A DNA stretch of 25,090 nucleotides from a virus. How positions within the stretch are numbered: position 1 is the stretch's first letter; each line of letters starts with the position of its first letter. The notes below the pieces were generated by a model, which was not told the origin of the DNA, did not search any database, and saw only the letters and a program-made list of their open reading frames with translations. Positions 6,534-15,781 of the stretch are shown here, piece by piece. Position numbers and translations under genes: made by a program. Location: the IMG/VR virus record IMGVR_UViG_3300048447_000259, positions 1 to 25,090 of that record; one strand, written 5' to 3'.

Positions 6534-7967
6534 ATGAATTATAAATTTAAAACTAAACCTTATGCGCATCAAATAACTGCGTTAGAAAAGTCATGGAATA
6601 AAGAAGTATATGCTTACTTTATGGAAATGGGTACTGGTAAATCAAAAGTATTAATTGACAATATATCCATGCTTTATGACAAAGGTAAAATTAATGGTGC
6701 TTTAATTATTGCACCAAAAGGTGTTTACCAAAATTGGTATGATACAGAAATTCCTGTTCATATGGCTGACCATATTGAAAGAGACGTTGTGCTATGGAAA
6801 GCAATGATTAATCAAAAACAACAAAACGAATTAAATAAACTATTTGAGTCTACAGAAAAACTTCATGTTCTTTGTATGAATGTTGAAGCTTTCTCTACCA
6901 AAAAAGGATTAGAGTTTGCAGCTAAATTTATGAGTTGCCATAATACTTTAATGGCTATTGATGAGTCTACTACAATTAAAAACCCAGATGCTAAGCGTAC
7001 TAAAAATATTGTATTGTTAGGTAAGCATGCTAAATACAGAAGAATATTAACTGGTTCTCCAGTTACTAAATCACCTTTAGATTTATATAAACAGTGTGAG
7101 TTTCTTGATCCATATTTATTGGACTACAGTTCTTATTATGCATTTAGAACTAGATATGCTTTAATGAGATCCGCTAACTTTGGTGGAAGATCAGTTCAAA
7201 TAATAGTCGGTTACAAAAACTTAGGAGAACTTTCTCAAAAACTAGAACCATTTTCTTATCGTTGTTTAAAAGAAGATTGTTTAGATTTACCAGATTATAC
7301 TTATACAAAACGTATAATTCAATTAACACCAGAACAAAAAAAGTTATATCAACAAATGAAAACTTTAGCCTTAGCTCAGTTAGATGGAAAACAAATGACT
7401 ACTCAATCTGCTATGGTTCAATTGATGAGATTGCATCAAATTACTTGTGGTCATTTTACTGCTGATGATGGAACTATAAAAGAAGTTAAGAATGAAAGAC
7501 TAACTGCTTTAGTTGATATCTTAGAAGAAGTTGAAAACAAAGCGGTTATCTGGGCTCACTATAGACACGATATCAATGCAATTGTTAATGCAGTAGAAAA
7601 AAACTTTGGTAAAGACTCATATGTAACTTACTATGGTGACACAACTAATGAAGAAAGACAAAATGCTATTAAACAAATTCAAGATTCTAATAGTCCTGTA
7701 AGATTTATTATTGGTACGCCACAAACCGGTGGATATGGTATCACATTAACTGGTGCTAATACAATGGTTTATTATGCTAATGGTTATGATTATGAAAAAA
7801 GAATACAATCAGAAGCAAGAATAAATCGTGCTGGTCAAACTAGAAAAATGACTTACATAGATATTATTGCAGAAGATACAGTTGATGAAAAAATTGTAAA
7901 AGCATTAGTAGGTAAAATGAATATTGCTAGTAAAATAACTGGTGACGATTTAAAGGACTGGCTATGA
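6534..7967 (+). CDS. SNF2-like SF2 helicase/ATPase
   Basis: A 477-aa superfamily 2 ATPase with both RecA-like lobes. A Q-like PYAHQ (9-13) precedes Walker A MGTGKS (32-37). Motif II is DEST (143-146) rather than DEAH/DEAD, and motif III is TGSPV (173-177). The C-lobe has motif V GTPQTGGYGITLTGA and motif VI QSEARINRAGQTRK. Together with the INRxGQ signature this points to the SNF2 branch seen in many phages, where DExx variants are common. The start has an AGGA upstream and lies just behind the rightward promoter, so it is probably expressed early. It and its overlapping neighbour are the only plus-strand genes. A role in fork remodelling or removing bound proteins is family-based inference; it is not a hexameric DnaB-type helicase. 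Confidence 0.88.
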   Translation: MNYKFKTKPYAHQITALEKSWNKEVYAYFMEMGTGKSKVLIDNISMLYDKGKINGALIIAPKGVYQNWYDTEIPVHMADHIERDVVLWKAMINQKQQNELNKLFESTEKLHVLCMNVEAFSTKKGLEFAAKFMSCHNTLMAIDESTTIKNPDAKRTKNIVLLGKHAKYRRILTGSPVTKSPLDLYKQCEFLDPYLLDYSSYYAFRTRYALMRSANFGGRSVQIIVGYKNLGELSQKLEPFSYRCLKEDCLDLPDYTYTKRIIQLTPEQKKLYQQMKTLALAQLDGKQMTTQSAMVQLMRLHQITCGHFTADDGTIKEVKNERLTALVDILEEVENKAVIWAHYRHDINAIVNAVEKNFGKDSYVTYYGDTTNEERQNAIKQIQDSNSPVRFIIGTPQTGGYGITLTGANTMVYYANGYDYEKRIQSEARINRAGQTRKMTYIDIIAEDTVDEKIVKALVGKMNIASKITGDDLKDWL

Positions 7968-8272
7968 TAACACCTTTACATATTGTAGCAGCATTACCTG
8001 TTAAGTTTTGGTACCCCAAACAATTTAGTTTAATTTGGTTTTCAATTACTAATGTTTTAATAGACATAGAAGTTTTATATTATATGGCATTACTTGAATG
8101 GCCAATACATAGATTCTTTCATAGTTTAGTTGGTGTTACTATAATAGGGGTAGTTTGTTTTGGTTTATCTTTGATTTTAAAACACAAAAAGTTACCTAGT
8201 TTTTTAGGTTGTTTTATAGGTGTATATTCACACTATATTATTGATGGTTTTTATCATGGTCAATGGATGTAA
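7964..8272 (+). CDS. DUF457/YdjM-like membrane-bound hydrolase-like protein
   Basis: This 102-aa protein has a TPLHIVAALP opening, three hydrophobic segments and a scattered set of His/Asp residues: His6, Asp34, His49, His53 (HRFFHS), His90, Asp94 and His98 (SHYIIDGFYH). This pattern matches the YdjM/DUF457 family of small inner-membrane proteins annotated as metal-dependent hydrolases; the activity is poorly characterised. It is shorter than cellular members (about 170-200 aa). Its ATG overlaps the helicase stop (ATGA), so it is translated by coupling. Its last 35 bases overlap the end of the convergent SpeD-like gene. Membrane location is clear; the enzymatic role and its purpose in infection are unknown. 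Confidence 0.75.
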   Translation: MITPLHIVAALPVKFWYPKQFSLIWFSITNVLIDIEVLYYMALLEWPIHRFFHSLVGVTIIGVVCFGLSLILKHKKLPSFLGCFIGVYSHYIIDGFYHGQWM

Positions 8273-8645
8273 TATCAACTAAACCAGTCTCTCTATTTAA
8301 AAATTTATATTCTATTTTTTCTATATTAAAATCAGATTTAATTTTACTGCATATTTTTTCTACATCAAATTTACCACAAGAATAAACATCAAACTGCATT
8401 AATGCAGGTGAAGGTTCATCCCATACATGCATGGCAATATGTGAAGTTTCTATGATAGCAACAGCTGTAATACCTCTGTTACCTTCCATTTGACAATACT
8501 TAACATAAGGACCCATGAACACTTTCATATCTATGAAAGAAATAAAATCTTTCATCCATTCTGTTAATTGCTCTTCATCTGTAGGAGGTTTAATTGCTTC
8601 AGCACGAATGATTAAGTGCTGATGCACCAATAAACTATTTTTCAT
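8238..8645 (-). CDS. S-adenosylmethionine decarboxylase-like protein (SpeD family)
   Basis: A 135-aa homologue of the prokaryotic pyruvoyl-dependent AdoMet decarboxylase, about the usual length of the short class (115-135 aa). The self-cleavage context is present: TSHIAMH contains Ser68, the would-be pyruvoyl precursor, and His73; Cys90 lies in DVYSCG. The usual HTWPE after the histidine is replaced by HVWDEPSP, adding two residues before the cysteine. Classical enzymes supply decarboxylated AdoMet for spermidine synthesis, but many SpeD homologues have become ornithine or arginine decarboxylases. As an auxiliary metabolic gene, speD is well known in marine phages. It starts right after the XhlA-like gene without its own clear Shine-Dalgarno. 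The fold is confident, the substrate is not. Confidence 0.85.
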   Translation of the reverse strand: MKNSLLVHQHLIIRAEAIKPPTDEEQLTEWMKDFISFIDMKVFMGPYVKYCQMEGNRGITAVAIIETSHIAMHVWDEPSPALMQFDVYSCGKFDVEKICSKIKSDFNIEKIEYKFLNRETGLVDITSIDHDKNHQ

Positions 8646-8843
8646 TTAAAGTTTTTGTAGTAATACTATTATAACACCGGCCATACCTGACATTAATGCG
8701 CCTGCTGATACTAAAAATATTTTTTCAATTCTATCTATTTGATTTTCTATTTTATGAATTTTATCATGAGTTTGTTTTTGCATAATACGACAAAGCTTTT
8801 CGTGAGATTCTATTTTTTCTAAAGCTAAATTGTTTTTAGGCAT
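8646..8843 (-). CDS. XhlA-like coiled-coil membrane protein, possible holin component
   Basis: A 65-aa protein with an amphipathic helix and coiled coil over residues 5-41 (many Lys, Glu, His, with heptad-like KIENQIDRIEKI). One transmembrane segment follows at about 43-62 (FLVSAGALMSGMAGVIIVLL) and a short Gln-Lys-Leu tail. This is the layout of XhlA-type haemolysin/holin accessory proteins and of small phage membrane proteins at the end of tail modules. No endolysin gene is recognised next to it, so a lysis role is only inferred. It starts one base after the stop of the 409-aa gene and its stop is directly adjacent to the SpeD-like start, so all three are probably co-translated. Confidence 0.7.
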   Translation of the reverse strand: MPKNNLALEKIESHEKLCRIMQKQTHDKIHKIENQIDRIEKIFLVSAGALMSGMAGVIIVLLQKL

Positions 8844-8844
8844 T

Positions 8845-10074
8845 TTACTTTTTACTAAATAGCGTTGCTATTCCATTATTGTTATAGTTATCAAACTCAT
8901 TTCGATAAATTTGTTCTGCAGTTGTTTGATTAGGGGTACCAAAACTTCCTCTAAAATTAGCAACTAAATCTTCACCTATTTCTCCAAGGTTCTGTTTATT
9001 TAATCCTCTAAATAAAGCAGGAACTTCATTAATTGCACCTGCGGTAAAAGCTCCAACATCTCCAATAAATTCACCGAATCTATTATTAAAAGGACTTAAT
9101 GTATTACTTAAATTATTCATTGCTGCCATATGTCTAGCATCTGATATAATTCCACCGCTTGTATTATTAATGTTATATTGATTAGAATATAAATTTTCTA
9201 AGGCTGCAATTTCTTTAGGATTATATAAACTATCAACAAAAGTATTTGTTCCTTCGGCTATATTTTTATAAGTTTGATCTCTAAATTCTTCTACTGGAGT
9301 TTTAGCAAGCATATTATCAGGAACAGCTGCTTCCGCTGATCCATAATTTGGAAATCCATAATTAGTATAGTCGTAAGATATTTCTGGTTTACCTTTAGGT
9401 ACAATTTGTTGTCCTGGAGGTACTGGTGCAATTGATCCTATTTCTTCAAATGTATATGTTTCATTTACTGGGTCCACTGGTTCAAGACCTGCCATTGCAT
9501 AGTCTCTAGGACTCATTGTAGCCGAAGGTCTATCTACCATATCTTTTTGAATACCTCTAGCTTGAGCCATTATTTGTGCAGCTTTGTCTTCTCTTTCTCG
9601 AAGACCACCAAACTTTCTCATGTCAAGATAATCCATTAAACTTGATGCTTGTCCAAAATCAGAATTTTGTAATCTATTATTTAAACCCATAATTCCATCT
9701 TTTAATGCACTACCTTGATTAAATAGAAAACCAGCTCCTGGAATAGCAAAACCTAATGCTGTTTTTAATAATCCTCCTAAGCCTTGAAAAGGTTGTGTAA
9801 CGTTTCTCGATCCACCTTGATATGGTGTGAATCTTGTATTTGATTGAGCTGCTCTTCCTTGATTATTTGCATTTAAATTATCTACAAAGTTTTGTCTAGA
9901 AGACCTTAATGTATTTCCACTAACAGTAGATGTCTTAGAAGTTCCCGATGAAGTGTGCGGATTAGATCTTGTAGCAGTTCCAGTGCTTCGACTTCTACTT
10001 GGAGCTTCAGCACTTCCAGGAGCTCCACTGCCCTGTTGATATGCTCCACCGCCTCTAAAATTTATTCTTTTCAT
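8845..10074 (-). CDS. 409-aa probable virion/internal protein
   Basis: I do not recognise this protein. The first 60 residues are low-complexity (Gly, Ser, Thr, Arg, Ala) and begin MKRINFRGGGAYQQGSG, a Gly-rich opening like those of the neighbouring virion genes. A hydrophobic Gly-rich stretch (GLGGLLKTALGFAIPGAGFLF, about residues 98-118) could enter a membrane. The rest is polar with many Asn and Tyr residues, as in structural proteins. It is the last large gene of the virion operon, starting three bases after the 1402-aa gene. Position, composition and the shared motif suggest an internal or ejected virion protein. Confidence 0.65.
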   Translation of the reverse strand: MKRINFRGGGAYQQGSGAPGSAEAPSRSRSTGTATRSNPHTSSGTSKTSTVSGNTLRSSRQNFVDNLNANNQGRAAQSNTRFTPYQGGSRNVTQPFQGLGGLLKTALGFAIPGAGFLFNQGSALKDGIMGLNNRLQNSDFGQASSLMDYLDMRKFGGLREREDKAAQIMAQARGIQKDMVDRPSATMSPRDYAMAGLEPVDPVNETYTFEEIGSIAPVPPGQQIVPKGKPEISYDYTNYGFPNYGSAEAAVPDNMLAKTPVEEFRDQTYKNIAEGTNTFVDSLYNPKEIAALENLYSNQYNINNTSGGIISDARHMAAMNNLSNTLSPFNNRFGEFIGDVGAFTAGAINEVPALFRGLNKQNLGEIGEDLVANFRGSFGTPNQTTAEQIYRNEFDNYNNNGIATLFSKK

Positions 10075-10076
10075 AG

Positions 10077-13000
10077 TTAAAAATTCATTCCAAATTTTTT
10101 AAGTTGTTCTATAGTTTTTTCTGTTTGATTTAAACCAAACTGTTGTCCTAAATTTTGATTAGATATTATACCAGTATTTACTGGAGTTCCACTTATTTGT
10201 GAAGGTAAATTAGGTGCTTGAGCCGTGGTTGTTATAGGTTGAAACAAGGTATCTGTTGATGGTAGTCTTCTAACTGACGGTAAATCAAACCTAAAAATAC
10301 TGTCCACAAGAGCAGATATTTCATCCATTGGTCTATTTAAATCAATAAAATTTAATTCTCTTTTTACTTCATCAAAAACTTCTGTAACTCTGTCAATATT
10401 ATTTTCTAGTCTAAAAGCAGATCTTAAATCTTCGTTCTCTACTCTTCTTATTAAAGATTTATATCTCTCCTTAGAATAGTTAGGTGGTTTAAACTGACCA
10501 TCCATAAGTTTATTTGTTTCGTTTTTATTTTTTAATCTATCTTGTACTAATGATTTTACTTCAAATTCATCAATACCTAATCTTTTTGCATCTCTAACTG
10601 TGTTGTACATTTTAGTTTGAGAGTCATAAGACTCCATCACATATGTTTTCCAAGCAGACAAAGCTTCTTCAGGACTAGTTCTTGCAGAGTAAGCTGTTCT
10701 TGCAAACTTACCACCGATGTTTTGTTTATCTTTAGAATAAGAAGATAATATAAAAGGCATACTAGCTAAAGGTTTAACTTCTTGTACACGAACACCAGAC
10801 ATTATAGCAGCAATTTCATCTACAGTATTTCTTGCAGTACCTGCATCTGTAAATTGTCCTGTTGCACCCTCCCAAACTCTTCTAGCCTGGTTAAATGCTC
10901 CTGGTTCTAATCCACCTATTATATGATTTAAACTTTTATTTATTTTAACTCCTATTGTATCTTGAGGATTATAGATTCTAGATCCGTTAACACTTTCACC
11001 TTTTCTTAAAGTTACATCAGCGATTCTTTCAGTACCAATTGATTCTGATATAAATGGAGAGAAAAATTCTGATAAAGCACCAGGTCTATTTGTAACTGCA
11101 TTACCAAACAATGCGCTAAATACTATATCTTCCGCATTATCATTTGTTAATGTACCATCAGAAAAAGCACCTAAGACCGCATTAAAAGGTCTTACTAATG
11201 TATCGTAAGGATTTGAATAAGAGAAATTAAAATATTTAAATTTACCTTGTCTATCTGGAGCTGATAATGGAATTAGTGTTGCATTTTTTTCATATACAGG
11301 AACAAAAGATCTTTTTGCTGCATCTAATTTTTCTTTATCTACACCAGTTACATATTGAGCTACTGCACCAACTGTAGTTCCAATACCACCTAATGTTGCA
11401 GAAGCTCCAATAATTCTTCTTGCTCCCATTTGTCTTATATATGGATTAGTACTTGTTAACTCTTTTGCACCTAAAGACAATACATTAGATGATGTTCTTA
11501 AAATTTCAGCTGGAAAAGCTATGAAGTTACCTAAAGGTAAATTTCTGATTGCTTGAATAACTTGAGGAACTTTACTGTAAGTTGGAATTGTGTTTGTAAC
11601 TAAATATGCAGATACATCTTTTAATGCTTCATCAGCGGTTTTAGCTTGACCAGTAAAAATACTATTTTCTACAAAATCTTCTTTAGCAATAGTTCTATAC
11701 CACTCTTTAATATTTTCTAATTGTAAAGCATCATCTCCACTTTTTAAACCTCTTGCTGCTTGTTCTGGTGACACATAACTAAATGCATCTTTTAAAGCTG
11801 ATTGATAAAACTTATCTGAATAAACTTTCCAAACGTTATCACCACCTTGATACACATCTACAAACTTTTTAACTGTAGGATTGTTCATAAATGATTCCAT
11901 AGTAAGGACACCATCTTTTGCCTTATTTAAAATACTTCTAATTTCATTTACCTGTATGTTTTGATCTATTACACCTCTTCTAACCATGTCTTCAATTTCA
12001 GCATTTAATTTAGGTAAATTTGTTTTAGCTCCAGAAAAAATATCTTCAGCAACTAATTTAAAAGAATCACTTACAGAAGCTCTACTACCAATTAGACCAT
12101 TCATTAATGGAAAAAATGAAGCTGTAGTTACGTTTCTAATTTGTGTCATTGGAGAGAAAATTGTTTTAGCAATTTGAGCTCCTGCTTTAACACTCATTAT
12201 TGATTTATAAAAAGAATTAGTAAAGAAGTTATCAAAAGCTACTTTAGTTTCAACTAAAGCATTTGCAATTTCTGGGTAAGTATAGTTACCATCAAATAAA
12301 CTACTTTTAAAAGCAACATCTACATCAGGATTAACACCTGATTTTCCGTTATATTTTGCTATAATTGGACGAAGTCCTGGTCTACTAACTTGTTGTTCTT
12401 TAGTAAATAAAGCACCTTTACTTCTTAGTATTTTCTCTACTTCATCAAAATAGTTTTTTGCATGATATTGTTTAGATTGATATAAAACAGTATCTACTAA
12501 AGCATTTTCATAATCTTTTATTGCAACCTTAGAATTTTTTTCTTGATTTAAAAATCTTTTAATAGCATCTGGAAAACTCTCACCTGGCTTTAATAAATTT
12601 GGTGCACCTTCTTCACTTGTTCTTAACAGACCACCTACTCTTTTAATATATTGATCTGGATCTACTCCAGCTCTAATAGTTGCATATTTAACTTCATTTA
12701 AAATTCTTTTTGAGTTTTCTTCATAGGCTTTTTCTAAAGCATCTTTAGCTTTTAATTTTGGATTTTTTTTCATTAAATTATCAGCTAATTGAGAAACCTC
12801 ACTTCTATAAAGAGGATCTCTTTTAACAATATCTTTAACTGCTTTTAATGCCCTGCTTCCAAGAGGTCCCGTTATTGGATCAAATTGAAAACTTTTATTA
12901 TTAAAAGCTGCAAATCTTTGTTTAAAAAAACCATCCATATTTTCTACTAAAGCGTTAGCTAATTCTTTATTAGCAGTAGATGTATTAGCAGAAATTAAAT

Positions 13001-14285
13001 TGTAATATCTTTTATTAGAATCTATTAATATTTTTTTTAATTGTTTTGCTTCAGGTATAATACTTTTCTCAACTTTTGCTAAAGCTGTATCTGCTTCCTT
13101 ACCTTGAGCTAATAAGTAATCAAAAAGTTTATTTTTTTCAGCAGTTAGATTATCCATAATATTACTATAGTTCCCGGTCCTTGTTGCTTTATACTGTGCT
13201 ACATCATAAAAATTTGTTTTAAATTTAGAAACAACTCCATAAAGAGTATCATTAATACGTTCTTGAATTCTTTTTAAGTTCCTAACTTCTGAGTTAGAAA
13301 CAGCATCTACTTCAGCTTGTATCTTCTTAATTTCAGGAAATTGAACACCTCCTGTAGAAGTAAAATTAGTTTTAATATCATCTATTTTTTTTAATAACCT
13401 TTCAGTAAAATTACCGGACCCTGCATCAAAGTTTTTCCATTCACTAGCTGGAGGTAATCCTGTTTTATCATAAACAGTTTTTAAAGCGTTACCAGATTTA
13501 TTTATAATATCTGAAGCTAAAGATTTACTTCCTTTACCTGCTATTCCTTTTGCTAATGGATTAAATACTGCTTTATCTAAAACTCTAAGTGTAGTTCCAG
13601 CGATAGGAGAAGCTACTTTAGCTACTGGCTTAATACCATATTTATAACCTAGACTACCTGCTGTAGGTAATAAAGGTATACCTCCACCTATAATTGCACC
13701 TTCAGCACCAAACTTTAATTTTTGTTTAAATATCTCTGCAGCTCTTTCTCTACCATCTAATCTATCAATGTCTTTTGATTCAGTTAAACCTAATGAGTCT
13801 GTTAATGATTTTTGATCACCTGGATTAGACACAGCAAGATCTACAACACCACCTAAGCCACCAAAATAACCAGCTCTTTTTGCAAGTTCTGCACCTTTAG
13901 CAGCACCACTTAAAGAAGATAGTTTAGTAACTTGAGCACCTTTTAAAATTCTTATTCCGGGTGCAACTTTAGATGCTACACCTAAAGGTAAACCAAATTG
14001 AACTAATGTTTGTACTACTTCTCCAACTCCAGTTCTTGCATCAGGAGTATATTTATCAAAAAAATTATCTATGTTTTTAGTTAGATTAGTATCTAAGGCA
14101 TAATCAATTGGAAGAGCACCTAGAGTTATTAAACCTTGGATAGCATCACTTACCCCACCTAATGGAGCTCTAACTATATCAGCAATATAGTCACCAAAGG
14201 ATACTTCATTAGTTACAGGTTCTACTTCTTTTTCAGGAAGACTTGGTTTGTTAAAGTTTATGTCTAAATCGAAATCAAGAGCCAT
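10077..14285 (-). CDS. 1402-aa giant internal/ejection protein candidate
   Basis: The largest protein in the window. The N-terminus is acidic, followed by amphipathic, Gly/Ala-rich stretches (near residues 40-60, 88-105 and 195-230). A long helical, Lys/Asp-rich middle part follows, then another hydrophobic segment (GASATLGGIGTTVGAVAQYV, about residue 955). The C-terminus is a Pro/Gln/Asn-rich tail. There is no lysozyme or transglycosylase motif that I can see. Size, helical content and intermittent membrane-like segments resemble T7 gp16-type internal core or ejection proteins of podoviruses. A tape-measure protein is the alternative, though the surrounding genes look podovirus-like. It sits between the 495- and 409-aa proteins with gaps of a few bases. 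Function is inference. Confidence 0.6.
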   Translation of the reverse strand: MALDFDLDINFNKPSLPEKEVEPVTNEVSFGDYIADIVRAPLGGVSDAIQGLITLGALPIDYALDTNLTKNIDNFFDKYTPDARTGVGEVVQTLVQFGLPLGVASKVAPGIRILKGAQVTKLSSLSGAAKGAELAKRAGYFGGLGGVVDLAVSNPGDQKSLTDSLGLTESKDIDRLDGRERAAEIFKQKLKFGAEGAIIGGGIPLLPTAGSLGYKYGIKPVAKVASPIAGTTLRVLDKAVFNPLAKGIAGKGSKSLASDIINKSGNALKTVYDKTGLPPASEWKNFDAGSGNFTERLLKKIDDIKTNFTSTGGVQFPEIKKIQAEVDAVSNSEVRNLKRIQERINDTLYGVVSKFKTNFYDVAQYKATRTGNYSNIMDNLTAEKNKLFDYLLAQGKEADTALAKVEKSIIPEAKQLKKILIDSNKRYYNLISANTSTANKELANALVENMDGFFKQRFAAFNNKSFQFDPITGPLGSRALKAVKDIVKRDPLYRSEVSQLADNLMKKNPKLKAKDALEKAYEENSKRILNEVKYATIRAGVDPDQYIKRVGGLLRTSEEGAPNLLKPGESFPDAIKRFLNQEKNSKVAIKDYENALVDTVLYQSKQYHAKNYFDEVEKILRSKGALFTKEQQVSRPGLRPIIAKYNGKSGVNPDVDVAFKSSLFDGNYTYPEIANALVETKVAFDNFFTNSFYKSIMSVKAGAQIAKTIFSPMTQIRNVTTASFFPLMNGLIGSRASVSDSFKLVAEDIFSGAKTNLPKLNAEIEDMVRRGVIDQNIQVNEIRSILNKAKDGVLTMESFMNNPTVKKFVDVYQGGDNVWKVYSDKFYQSALKDAFSYVSPEQAARGLKSGDDALQLENIKEWYRTIAKEDFVENSIFTGQAKTADEALKDVSAYLVTNTIPTYSKVPQVIQAIRNLPLGNFIAFPAEILRTSSNVLSLGAKELTSTNPYIRQMGARRIIGASATLGGIGTTVGAVAQYVTGVDKEKLDAAKRSFVPVYEKNATLIPLSAPDRQGKFKYFNFSYSNPYDTLVRPFNAVLGAFSDGTLTNDNAEDIVFSALFGNAVTNRPGALSEFFSPFISESIGTERIADVTLRKGESVNGSRIYNPQDTIGVKINKSLNHIIGGLEPGAFNQARRVWEGATGQFTDAGTARNTVDEIAAIMSGVRVQEVKPLASMPFILSSYSKDKQNIGGKFARTAYSARTSPEEALSAWKTYVMESYDSQTKMYNTVRDAKRLGIDEFEVKSLVQDRLKNKNETNKLMDGQFKPPNYSKERYKSLIRRVENEDLRSAFRLENNIDRVTEVFDEVKRELNFIDLNRPMDEISALVDSIFRFDLPSVRRLPSTDTLFQPITTTAQAPNLPSQISGTPVNTGIISNQNLGQQFGLNQTEKTIEQLKKFGMNF

Positions 14286-14291
14286 TAGTTA

Positions 14292-15779
14292 TTATCCTTG
14301 CTGTGGTGGTAATACTAAATTAACTCCATACTTAAGATTAAAATCATTGATATCAGTTTGTGTTTTAATATAAGCAAAATCTTGTAAAGCTTCTTCACTA
14401 TTTGCAATTAACTGCACAATATCATTTGTTATTTCTTCTGGTAGCTTTTGTCTTAGCTCAGCAAAAGATAATTTTTCAACTGTTTTAGTTGGAAAAATAT
14501 TTGATCCACCTTTAGTTTCATCTGACTCTACTGTAGGAGCATTTGGATCTTGTGAGCCTTCTGCATATTCTGCTCTACCTCCTTCTGCAAAACTAGTACT
14601 AAAACCTAAATCTTTTTCATATTGTTTTAATATTGAGTACTCTGTTATGTAATTTTCAAGTGCAGTTTTTTCTTCATCATCTAATTTTTTCTTCCCTTGA
14701 AGATCTTTTATTTTTCTTTCTAATGAAGGAATTGAATCTCTTTTAGATAGATATATATCTAATTTTCCTTTAATATTAGCTTTTTCAGTAATAGTTTCTT
14801 CATCTAGTTTTTCTTCTAATAATTTCATTTCATTTTTTTCTGAAGCTGATAACAGATTTGGATCTGTAGCTTTTAAATCAGCTAATCTTTGTATTGTTCT
14901 ACCTAATGGAGGTAACTCTTTTCGTTTTGCTTCAGCGATTTCTTTTTCTTTAACTGATTGATATGCTAATAGTTTAGCTTGTTTGTCTTCTTTAGATTTT
15001 CTTCTAGCAATACTCATTGCATCATTAACAGCAACATCTATTTTATCAGATATAGACCCTGGAGTTTTTAAAGCTTTAGATACTAATAATGCAGCTTCTG
15101 CTTTATTTAAATCTTCATCTTTAAGCATATTCATAATTTCATCTGCTTCTTTTTGTACCTCAGTTCTTAGATCTGCTTCTTCATATTTTGGTTCTTTACC
15201 ACCATCTGGTTTTTCTACTGCCTCAGAAGCAGCAGTTTCAGTTTCTATTTTTTTTGCAATCTCATCTAATGATGTAGCACCACCGAATCCTGGTGTTCCA
15301 TCTTCACCTTTCTTTGATGCATTTAGTTTTGCACCTAAAAAATAAGTATCGTCTTGGTTTACTCCGTCTACATTAAAAAATCTTGCTCCAGAAAAATTAG
15401 GAGATTTTCCTGTAAAATATTTACTTATTACATTTAAAGGAACACCCGCTAAATCATACCCAGCGGCTGCTGCTTTTTTTAATTCATTTACTGTACCAGC
15501 TAACGTTTTACCAAATCCAACATCCTTAAAATAATCTAATCCTTCTTTTTTATTATTTTGTCGTAAAAGTTCTAATCCAGATTTTGTTTCTTGATTTAAT
15601 GGTTCAGACATGTATGGACTTTTTTCAAAAGGTAAACCTACACTATAGTTTCCAAATGGAAAACCTGTTTTAGCTTTAACTCTTTCGACTCCTCTAGGTT
15701 CAACATGAGACATGATCCCTGTTCCTTTAGTAGATCCGCCTCGTTTAAACATAGGTCTTTTAAAAACATTATATGCCAT
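14292..15779 (-). CDS. 495-aa charged helical virion protein with GGR motif
   Basis: The protein opens with MAYNVFKRPMFKRGGS and ends with a short Pro/Gln tail. Residues about 190-395 are very rich in Lys and Glu and predicted helical or coiled coil (KEADEIMNMLKDEDLNKAEA and similar). At about 397-409 it carries FAEGGRAEYAEGS, the same Phe-Ala-x-Gly-Gly-Arg motif found in the 578-aa protein upstream. I recognise this motif as recurrent in virion proteins of marine phages, with no assigned role. Hydrophobic segments are few. It lies between the Ala/Gln-rich 305-aa gene and the giant protein gene with gaps of a few bases, and is probably an internal or ejection-complex protein. Confidence 0.65.
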   Translation of the reverse strand: MAYNVFKRPMFKRGGSTKGTGIMSHVEPRGVERVKAKTGFPFGNYSVGLPFEKSPYMSEPLNQETKSGLELLRQNNKKEGLDYFKDVGFGKTLAGTVNELKKAAAAGYDLAGVPLNVISKYFTGKSPNFSGARFFNVDGVNQDDTYFLGAKLNASKKGEDGTPGFGGATSLDEIAKKIETETAASEAVEKPDGGKEPKYEEADLRTEVQKEADEIMNMLKDEDLNKAEAALLVSKALKTPGSISDKIDVAVNDAMSIARRKSKEDKQAKLLAYQSVKEKEIAEAKRKELPPLGRTIQRLADLKATDPNLLSASEKNEMKLLEEKLDEETITEKANIKGKLDIYLSKRDSIPSLERKIKDLQGKKKLDDEEKTALENYITEYSILKQYEKDLGFSTSFAEGGRAEYAEGSQDPNAPTVESDETKGGSNIFPTKTVEKLSFAELRQKLPEEITNDIVQLIANSEEALQDFAYIKTQTDINDFNLKYGVNLVLPPQQG

Positions 15780-15781
15780 TC

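Noticed and set aside
1237-7967. A TOTE-type conflict system (primase with SF1 and SF2 helicases)
   Set aside because: The domain set overlaps, but the genes are separate, split by a divergent promoter and mixed with replication genes including a DNA polymerase, so a phage replication module is the simpler reading.
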